The notes under the pieces: model-generated | What the model saw: the letters and a program-made list of their open reading frames with translations, nothing else | The model's database searches: none | Told to the model about the DNA's origin: nothing | Origin: JADJYF01 sp050186725 | GTDB lineage: Bacteria; Pseudomonadota; Gammaproteobacteria; Ga0077536 | Assembly: GCA_050186725.1 (NCBI GenBank) | Contig: JBFWYG010000005.1 | Location: 62,001 to 126,000, forward strand | Length of the DNA: 64,000 nucleotides | Reading direction: 5' to 3' | Program-made: the position numbers and the translations under genes | Shown: positions 58,264-64,000 of the stretch, one piece after another | Numbering within the stretch: position 1 is the stretch's first letter | Layout of the letters: each line of letters opens with the position of its first letter

Positions 58264-59886
58264 TCACTTCAGACTTGCCGCCGCGCGGGGCCATGGCTTC
58301 TGCTTCTGCAAGGCGGGTGCCATTCCGCGGATCGCGGCGGCGGCCGCGACGCGGGTGGCATAGGGACCGGTGACCACCACGTACCAGGGCGCGCCGTCGC
58401 GGCGGGTGGTGACCACGTTGGACTTGCCCGTGAGCCCCTGCTGGCGGATGAAGCGGTGCGCCGCTTCGCGGTCGCGGCTGCCGAAGAGCTGCACCACGTA
58501 GCTGCCGGGCTTCTGCTTGTCGAGCCAGGTGTCGCCGTTGACGGCGGCCGGGGTCGCGGAGGGCTTGGCCGGCGCCGATTTCGCGGCCGGCTTGGGCGAC
58601 GTCTGCGCGGCGGGTTTCGCCGGCTTCGGGGGCTTATCGGCGTCGGCNNNNNNNNNNNNNNNNNNNNNNNNNNNNNNNNNNNNNNNNNNNNNNNNNNNNN
58701 NNNNNNNNNNNNNNNNNNNNNNNNNNNNNNNNNNNNNNNNNNNNNNNGGGCTCGCATCCATGCGCGGCGCCGGTGTTTCCGTCGGCGTCTCGTCTTGTAC
58801 CTCTAGCACGGGCGCCGGCGCGCTTTCCGTCGCGCCCGACGCCGTGTCGGCGAGCGGTTCGGCGGCGGCCTCGACCGGCGCAGCGGCCGGCGCCGCCGGC
58901 TCGGGCTCCGCTTCGGGCTCAGGTTCGGGTTCGGCTTCGGTCGCCGGACTGGCCGGGGGCGGTGCGCCGTCAGGCGTCGGCAGCGTGATCTCGACCGTGC
59001 CGGGCTGGCTGTTCCGTGAATGCTGCCCGACCAGCAGCACGCCCACGGCGACCGCCACCAGCACGAAGGCGAGGGCGGCCAGCACCGCGGCGTACTTGCG
59101 TACGTTCAGCGCGCGCAAGACCGCGCCCAGGCGGGCCAGCGCGGCGCCGCCGGGCGGTGCGCTCGGCGCCGTGCTGCGCTTGCCGGGGCTGATGGGCGGC
59201 AGCTCCGGCGCGCGCAGGGCGGCCAGCAGCTTGCCGGGATTGCCCTGCGCATCCTCGGCCAGCTCGTCGATGTCCAGGCTCAAATCGAGCGCCGCGTCGC
59301 CGCCCTCCGCGGTCAGGGCGGAGAGCGCCAGCGTCTTCAACTCCTCGACGTCCATCGGCGGCAGGTCGACCACGTGGATCATCGCGCCGTCCGGCGCGGC
59401 GGCCTGCAGCGCCTCGCCGAAGCCGTCGGTCCCGCCGGTCATCACCACGCGCAGATCGCCGCGCTGGTTCTCGCTGTAGGCCAGCGCGAACAGGAGCGCG
59501 CGGGCCGCCTCGTCCAGCGCCTCGCCATCGTCGAGCGTCATGATGCAGTACTGCCCGCCGAGCTCGATCTCGGCCATGCGGCTGCGCAGGTCCTCGACCC
59601 CGGGATTCAGCTCGCTCATCTCGAGCGCCGCCGCGATCGCGTCGAGCAGGGCCGGCGCGCTGGCCACGCCCTCGCCGACACAGGGAATGATGCGCCAGTT
59701 GGCGCGGTACTGCCCGGCGAGCGCCTCCAAGAGGCGGCTGCGCCCGCTGCCCGGCGCGCCCTGCACGAGCACTATCTGGTGGCCGAATTCCAGCAGGTGG
59801 CCGAGCAGGTCGAGGCGCTGGCGCAGGGCCGCGGTGGCGAGGAAGGGCGGCGCCGAGGGGGCGTCGAAGTCGTCCGTGGTCATCAT
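58264..59886 (-). CDS. damX: DamX-like AAA ATPase with SPOR domain, interrupted by a gap
   Basis: Cell-division-associated protein. N-terminal cytoplasmic AAA-type domain (VLVQGAPGSGRSRLLEAL P-loop, YCIMTLDDGEALDE Walker B-like), transmembrane helix VLAALAFVLVAVAVGVLLVG, long Pro/Glu/Ala linker, and C-terminal SPOR domain (GSYVVQLFGSRDREAAHRFIRQQG, WYVVVTGPYATRVAAAAAIRG) that binds denuded septal peptidoglycan. The gap at 58648-58747 lies in the low-complexity linker; the two halves share a frame across it, but the true length is unknown. Start 59886 or 59883. Neighbours aroB/dgt and gltB match Pseudomonas. Confidence 0.85.
   Translation of the reverse strand: MMTTDDFDAPSAPPFLATAALRQRLDLLGHLLEFGHQIVLVQGAPGSGRSRLLEALAGQYRANWRIIPCVGEGVASAPALLDAIAAALEMSELNPGVEDLRSRMAEIELGGQYCIMTLDDGEALDEAARALLFALAYSENQRGDLRVVMTGGTDGFGEALQAAAPDGAMIHVVDLPPMDVEELKTLALSALTAEGGDAALDLSLDIDELAEDAQGNPGKLLAALRAPELPPISPGKRSTAPSAPPGGAALARLGAVLRALNVRKYAAVLAALAFVLVAVAVGVLLVGQHSRNSQPGTVEITLPTPDGAPPPASPATEAEPEPEPEAEPEPAAPAAAPVEAAAEPLADTASGATESAPAPVLEVQDETPTETPAPRMDASXXXXXXXXXXXXXXXXXXXXXXXXXXXXXXXXXXADADKPPKPAKPAAQTSPKPAAKSAPAKPSATPAAVNGDTWLDKQKPGSYVVQLFGSRDREAAHRFIRQQGLTGKSNVVTTRRDGAPWYVVVTGPYATRVAAAAAIRGMAPALQKQKPWPRAAASLK
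58648..58747. other. Assembly gap (100 Ns) inside damX
   Basis: Scaffold placeholder in the repeat-rich linker of the DamX-like protein. Low-complexity Ala/Pro/Glu/Lys coding sequence probably broke the assembly. Confidence 0.99.
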
Positions 59887-59896
59887 GGTGAAGCGC

Positions 59897-61054
59897 TCAG
59901 GCGGTGAGCCAGGGTTGGGTCGAGGTGGCGTAGTTGGAGCCGCACACGCGGCCATGCTCGGCCAGCGCATAGCGGTCGGTCATGCCGGCAATGTAGTCGC
60001 GGATGGCCTGCGCGCGGACCAGCGGATCAGCCTCGGGCGCCAGGCGGTGGCCTTCCGGCAGCAGGCCCGGATCGACCAGGAAGGCCTCGAACAGGTCGGT
60101 GACCAGCTGCTGGGCGCGCTGCGCGATGCGCCGCACCGCGGGCTCGTCGTAGAGGCGCTGGAACAAGAGGCGCTTCAGCTTCAGGTGGCTGTCGCGCATC
60201 GCTGGTGAAAAATCCACCAGCGGCGCGTCCGCCGCGCGAACCTCCTCCACGCCGCGCGGCGCGCGCCGCGCCAGGCGCTCGGCGCTCGCCTCGATGAGGT
60301 CGCTGACGAAGGCGCCCAGCATGTGACGGATGGCGGTGTAGGTCAGCCGCTTGCCGGCGAGGGTCGGCGCCGCGGCCAGGCTCGCGGCGCGCGCTGCCTC
60401 GAAGCCGGCGTGCTCGCGCACGGTCTCGAGCGCAAGGATGCCGGATCTCAAGCCGTCATCGATGTCGTGGTGGTTGTAGGCGATCTCGTCGGCGACGTTT
60501 GCGATCTGCGCCTCGAGTGACGGCTGACGGCGGGCCAGGAAGCGCTCCCCGAGCGGGCCGAGTTCCGCCGCGCGCGCCACGCTGCAGTGTTTGAGGATCC
60601 CTTCGCGGGTCTCGAACAGCAGGTTCAAGCCATCGAAGTCGGGGTAGCGCTGCTCGAGTTCGTCGACCACGCGCAGTGAGTGCAGGTTGTGCTCGAAGCC
60701 GCCGTAGGGCTGCATGCAGCGGTTGAGCGCCGCCTGGCCGGCGTGGCCGAAAGGCGTATGGCCGAGGTCGTGGGCCAGCGCGATGGCCTCGGTGAGGTCC
60801 TCGTTCAGTGCCAGCGCGCGGGCGATGGTGCGGGCGATCTGCGCGACCTCCAGCGAGTGCGTAAGGCGCGTGCGGAACATGTCGCCCTCGTGGTTCACGA
60901 ACACCTGGGTCTTGTATTCCAGGCGTCGAAACGCCGAGGAATGGATCACCCGGTCGCGGTCGCGCTGGAACTCGCTGCGCCAGGCGGGCGGCGCTTCGGG
61001 CACGCGCCGGCCACGGCTCTGGGCGAGGTCGACCGCGTAGGGCGCGAGGGACAT
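59897..61054 (-). CDS. dgt: Deoxyguanosinetriphosphate triphosphohydrolase-like protein
   Basis: HD-domain enzyme that removes triphosphate from dNTPs. 385 aa. AFRRLEYKTQVFVNHEGDMFRTRLTHSLEVAQIAR, LAHDLGHTPFGHAGQ (HD metal ligands), NLHSLRVVDELEQRYPDFDGLNLLFETREGILKH, DEIAYNHHDIDDGL. It is of the shorter type, often annotated as dGTPase-like protein. Stands between aroB (16 bases) and damX (10 bases), so in the aroK-aroB-dgt-damX transcript. Confidence 0.92.
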   Translation of the reverse strand: MSLAPYAVDLAQSRGRRVPEAPPAWRSEFQRDRDRVIHSSAFRRLEYKTQVFVNHEGDMFRTRLTHSLEVAQIARTIARALALNEDLTEAIALAHDLGHTPFGHAGQAALNRCMQPYGGFEHNLHSLRVVDELEQRYPDFDGLNLLFETREGILKHCSVARAAELGPLGERFLARRQPSLEAQIANVADEIAYNHHDIDDGLRSGILALETVREHAGFEAARAASLAAAPTLAGKRLTYTAIRHMLGAFVSDLIEASAERLARRAPRGVEEVRAADAPLVDFSPAMRDSHLKLKRLLFQRLYDEPAVRRIAQRAQQLVTDLFEAFLVDPGLLPEGHRLAPEADPLVRAQAIRDYIAGMTDRYALAEHGRVCGSNYATSTQPWLTA

Positions 61055-61070
61055 GGCGTCGGCCGCGGCC

Positions 61071-62150
61071 TCAGGCCGCGCCGCGCAGCACGGCGTCCAG
61101 CGCGGCGTCGTCGTAGTCGCGGGTCACCACCGCCTGGCCGAGGCCACGCAGCAGCACCAGCCGAATGCGCCCGCCGACGTTCTTCTTGTCGAGTGACATC
61201 AGCTCGCGAAAGCGCGCAGCCGCGATGTCCGCCGGCGGCGCAGTGGGCAGACCGGCGCGGCCGATGAGCTTCTCGGCGCGGGCCAGGGCCGGTGCCTCCA
61301 GCCAGCCGAGGCGCGCGGACAGGCGGGCGGCCATGCACATGCCCGCGCCGACCGCCTCGCCGTGCAGCCAGTCGCCATAACCGCGCGCGGTCTCGATGGC
61401 GTGTCCGAAGGTGTGGCCCAAGTTGAGCGTGGCGCGCTCACCGGTCTCCCGCTCGTCGGCCGCCACGACCTCGGCCTTGTTCTCGCAGGAGCGGCGGATG
61501 ATATGGGTAAGCGCGGCCGGGTCGCGTGCGAGCACCGCATCGAGGTGCGCCTCCAGCCATGCGAAGAACGGCAGGTCGCGAATCAGGCCGTACTTGATCA
61601 CCTCGGCCAGCCCGGCGTGGAACTCGCGAGGCGGCAGGGTGGCGAGCGTCGCGGTGTCGGCCACCACCGCGACGGGCTGGTGAAAGGCGCCGATCATGTT
61701 CTTGCCGAGCGAGTGGTTGACCGCGGTCTTGCCGCCCACCGACGAATCCACCTGGGCGAGCAGGGTGGTCGGCACCTGCAGGAAATCGATGCCGCGCTGG
61801 TAGCAGGCGGCGGCGAAGCCGCCCAGGTCGCCGATCACGCCGCCGCCCAGCGCGACCAGCACGGCGCCCCGTTCCAGGCGCTTCTCCAGCATGAAGCCCA
61901 TCACCTCGCCGAAGGTGGCGAGCGACTTGTGCGCCTCACCGTCCGGCAGCACCAGGGTCTCGCAGCGCCGGTCCGCGAAGTGACCGGCGACCGTCTCGAG
62001 GTAGAGCGGCGCTACCACTTCGTTGGACAGCACCACCACCTGGGCGGCCGGCACCAGGCGGCGAAACAGGGCGCCGTCGCCAAGCAGGCCCGCGCCGATG
62101 TGTATCGGGTAGCGGCGTTCGCCCAGCTCGACGTTGACTACTGTGTCCAC
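61071..62150 (-). CDS. aroB: 3-Dehydroquinate synthase
   Basis: Second step of the shikimate pathway; NAD and zinc dependent. 359 aa. LPDGEAHKSLATFGEVMGFML, ALGGGVIGDLGGFAAACYQRGIDFLQVPTTLLAQVDSSVGGKTAVNH, and zinc ligands in LNLGHTFGHAIETA and WLHGEAVGAGM. GTG start at 62150 overlaps aroK by 13 bases. Confidence 0.96.
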   Translation of the reverse strand: MDTVVNVELGERRYPIHIGAGLLGDGALFRRLVPAAQVVVLSNEVVAPLYLETVAGHFADRRCETLVLPDGEAHKSLATFGEVMGFMLEKRLERGAVLVALGGGVIGDLGGFAAACYQRGIDFLQVPTTLLAQVDSSVGGKTAVNHSLGKNMIGAFHQPVAVVADTATLATLPPREFHAGLAEVIKYGLIRDLPFFAWLEAHLDAVLARDPAALTHIIRRSCENKAEVVAADERETGERATLNLGHTFGHAIETARGYGDWLHGEAVGAGMCMAARLSARLGWLEAPALARAEKLIGRAGLPTAPPADIAAARFRELMSLDKKNVGGRIRLVLLRGLGQAVVTRDYDDAALDAVLRGAA

Positions 62151-62659
62151 GGCAGGTTGCTCGTTATCTTCTTGATCGCCTGTTTGACCGACAGCCGGCC
62201 GGTGTCGATGATGAGGTCCGCGACCTCCTGGTAGAGCGGCTCGCGCTGGGTCACGATGGCGCGCAGCGTGCCCTCGGGATCGGCGGTGCGCAGCAGCGGA
62301 CGGTTGGTGTCGTAGCGCACCCGCTCGACCAGCTTCTCCACCGGGCTCCTCAAGTACACCACCAGCCCGCGTTCGGCCAGCCAGCGGCGGTTGTCCGCCG
62401 CCAGCACCGCGCCGCCGCCCGTGGCGAGCACGACGCGCGGGCGCTGGGTCAGTTCATCGATAAGCCGCGTCTCGCGTTCGCGGAAGCCGGCCTCGCCCTC
62501 GATCTCGAAAATCAGCGCGACCTTCGCGCCGGTGCGTTTCTCGATCTCGTGGTCGCAGTCCACGAACTCATACTTGAGCGCGCGCGCCAGCTGGCTGCCG
62601 ATGGTGGTCTTGCCGGCGCCCATCGGCCCGACGAGGAATATGCGTTCCGCCTCCGCCAC
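62138..62659 (-). CDS. aroK: Shikimate kinase
   Basis: Phosphorylates shikimate. 173 aa. Walker A VGPMGAGKTTIGSQLA, DCDHEIEKRTG, FRERETRLIDEL, ATGGGAVL, VYLRSPVEKLVERV, NRPLL lid. Starts with GTG at 62659. Lies 105 bases after pilQ, behind a strong terminator, so aroK needs its own promoter in 62660-62713 or read-through. Confidence 0.95.
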   Translation of the reverse strand: MAEAERIFLVGPMGAGKTTIGSQLARALKYEFVDCDHEIEKRTGAKVALIFEIEGEAGFRERETRLIDELTQRPRVVLATGGGAVLAADNRRWLAERGLVVYLRSPVEKLVERVRYDTNRPLLRTADPEGTLRAIVTQREPLYQEVADLIIDTGRLSVKQAIKKITSNLPWTQ

Positions 62660-62713
62660 GCCCGCTCAAGCCCGTCTGCCGTCGCGCACCCGCGCCATTG
62701 CCAAGCTCCGACC

Positions 62714-62740
62714 AAAAAAAAGCGGGAGCCAGGCTCCCGC
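62714..62740 (-). terminator. Rho-independent terminator of pilQ
   Basis: Stem GCGGGAG/CTCCCGC (62722-62728 with 62734-62740), five-base loop, and eight consecutive Ts on the minus strand (62714-62721). It starts 25 bases after the pilQ stop. The only classic intrinsic terminator in the window. Confidence 0.9.
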
Positions 62741-62764
62741 TCGAATCATAGCAGTTGGCCGCGC

Positions 62765-64000
62765 TCAGGGCGTGGATAGCGACAGCGTGTCCCTGATGAT
62801 CTTGGGCGTGACGAACACCAGCAGTTCCTGCTTGTTCGCCTGGTGCTCGGTGCGCTTGAACAGCCGGCCCAGGTAGGGCAGGTCGCCGAACCACGGAACG
62901 CTGGTCTTGTCATCGCGATTCTCGGACTCGAAGATGCCGCCGAGCACCACGGTATCGCCGTCGTCCACCAGCACCTGGGTTGTCAGCTCGTTGGTGTCGA
63001 TGGATGGCACGCCGGCGAACACCTGGCCGACCGAGTCCTTGTTCACCGCGAGGTCCATGATCAGGCGGTCGTCCGGCGTGATCTGCGGGGTGACCTTGAG
63101 GCTCAGCACCGCCTTCTTGAAGGTCACCGCGGTCGCGCCGCTGGAGGACGCCTGCTGGTAGGGGATTTCGGTGCCCGACTCGATCAGCGCCTCATGCTGG
63201 TTGGCGGTGATGACGCGCGGCGCGGAAATCACCTCGCCGCGGCCTTCCTGCTGCATGGCAGTCAGCTCGAGCTGCAGCAGGTAACCGCCGAACTTGCCAA
63301 TCGCGGTTTTGAAATTGGCCGCCTGGCCGGTGGTGGCGAGGTCGACAATGTAGTTCTCGAGGCCGTCAGTGTTGAAGGTCGTCGTGGTCGGGTATCTGGT
63401 GTCGCCCTCGATGCCGCCGCCAATGCCGACGACAAAGTCGGACTTGCCGTTTGCTCCGATTGCGTTGTGCTTCACATTACCTTGCTTGCTGTACCCGAAA
63501 CGCACGCCCAAATCCTTCGAGAAGTCCTCGTTGGCGATCACGATGCGCGACTCGATCAGCACCTGGCGCACCGGGATGTCGAGCGCCTTCACCACGTTGC
63601 GGATCTCGGTCAGCTTGTCGCCCGTGTCCTGCACCAGGAGCGTGTTGGTGCGCTCGTCGACCGTGACGTTGCCGCGTCCCGAGAGAAGCTTGTTCTTCTC
63701 TTCCTTCAGGAGCTGGGCTATTTGGCCCGCCTTGGCGTAGTTGACCTGCATGAACTCGGTGCGCACCGGCGCGAGTTCCTGGATCTGTTTCTGCGATTCG
63801 AGTTCGAGCTTCTCGCGCGCCGCGATCTCTTCCTGCGGCGCGACCATCATCACGTTGCCGATGTCACGCTTGTCCAGCCCGCGCGACTTCAGAATGATGT
63901 CCAGCGCCTGGTCCCAGGGCACGTTCTTCAGACGCAGCGTGACGTTGCCGCCGACCGTGTCGCTCGCCACCAGGTTTTTCTCGGTGAAGTCCGCGATGAG
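62765..64000 (-). CDS. pilQ: Type IV pilus secretin PilQ, partial
   Basis: Outer-membrane secretin through which the pilus passes. About 412 C-terminal residues; the start lies beyond the right edge. Visible: end of the STN/N0 domain (VTLRLKNVPWDQALDIILKSRGL), N1-type domain (QIQELAPVRTEFMQVNYAKAGQIAQLLK), and secretin domain (EGRGEVISAPRVITANQHEALIESGTEIPYQ, VTPQITPDDRLIMDLAVNKD, LTTQVLVDDGDTVVLGGIFE, VPWFGDLPYLGRLFKR, ELLVFVTPKII). pilMNOP are expected upstream. The pilotin PilF is at 24813. Confidence 0.95.
   Translation of the reverse strand, partial: LIADFTEKNLVASDTVGGNVTLRLKNVPWDQALDIILKSRGLDKRDIGNVMMVAPQEEIAAREKLELESQKQIQELAPVRTEFMQVNYAKAGQIAQLLKEEKNKLLSGRGNVTVDERTNTLLVQDTGDKLTEIRNVVKALDIPVRQVLIESRIVIANEDFSKDLGVRFGYSKQGNVKHNAIGANGKSDFVVGIGGGIEGDTRYPTTTTFNTDGLENYIVDLATTGQAANFKTAIGKFGGYLLQLELTAMQQEGRGEVISAPRVITANQHEALIESGTEIPYQQASSSGATAVTFKKAVLSLKVTPQITPDDRLIMDLAVNKDSVGQVFAGVPSIDTNELTTQVLVDDGDTVVLGGIFESENRDDKTSVPWFGDLPYLGRLFKRTEHQANKQELLVFVTPKIIRDTLSLSTP

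Overview
The window looks like chromosome of a high-GC gammaproteobacterium, in a scaffolded assembly with three runs of exactly 100 Ns at 4745-4844, 19150-19249 and 58648-58747. The assignment rests on gene order. It carries gcvR/dapA-bamC, ndk-rlmN-pilF-rodZ-hisS-yfgM-bamB-der, valS-holC-pepA, pcnB-folK-panC, miaB-ybeZ-ybeY-ybeX-lnt, and pilQ-aroK-aroB-damX-gltBD-hemE, all arrangements known from Escherichia or Pseudomonas. The genus cannot be fixed from this stretch. No phage, insertion sequence, CRISPR array or rRNA was seen; there is one tRNA, tRNA-Glu(CTC).

Layout. 1-6.5 kb: a partial trpG/pabA, then a catabolic group of a Baeyer-Villiger-type monooxygenase, an esterase of the hormone-sensitive-lipase family, a CaiB/BaiF CoA-transferase and a convergent linalool dehydratase/isomerase-like protein truncated by a gap. 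6.5-17.5 kb: a perfect REP-like inverted repeat at the end of gph, then gph-rpe, a DUF3530-like exported protein, an operon of CYTH/CHAD protein, orphan ParA and queG, a PIN-PhoH ATPase, gcvR, and divergently dapA-bamC-MBL hydrolase. 17.5-27.2 kb: a second Baeyer-Villiger-type monooxygenase cut by a gap, then the der/bamB/yfgM/hisS/rodZ/pilF/rlmN/ndk block. 27.2-34.4 kb: a SUF iron-sulfur operon led by IscR, with cysE upstream. 34.5-42.7 kb: DUF2970, valS, holC, pepA, divergent lptG (without lptF), RDD protein, an exported alpha/beta hydrolase, tRNA-Glu. 42.8-50.9 kb: pcnB-folK-panC-miaB-ybeZ-ybeY-ybeX-lnt on the plus strand. 51-64 kb, minus strand: pilQ, aroK, aroB, dgt, damX, gltB, gltD, hemE.

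How the genes work together. Most of the window is housekeeping: envelope biogenesis (BamB, BamC, LptG, Lnt, RodZ, DamX, type IV pilus PilF/PilQ), translation and RNA maturation (valS, hisS, rlmN, miaB, queG, ybeY, pcnB), Fe-S assembly, and amino-acid, folate, pantothenate and heme synthesis. Two parts are less ordinary. One is the terpenoid/ketone-type catabolic group sitting where trpE would be expected between gph and trpG. The other is the tightly overlapping CHAD-ParA pair without ParB, which could be a system for positioning polyphosphate granules (hypothesis). Several conserved neighbourhoods each lack one expected member here (trpE, lptF, ispG, panB, purC).
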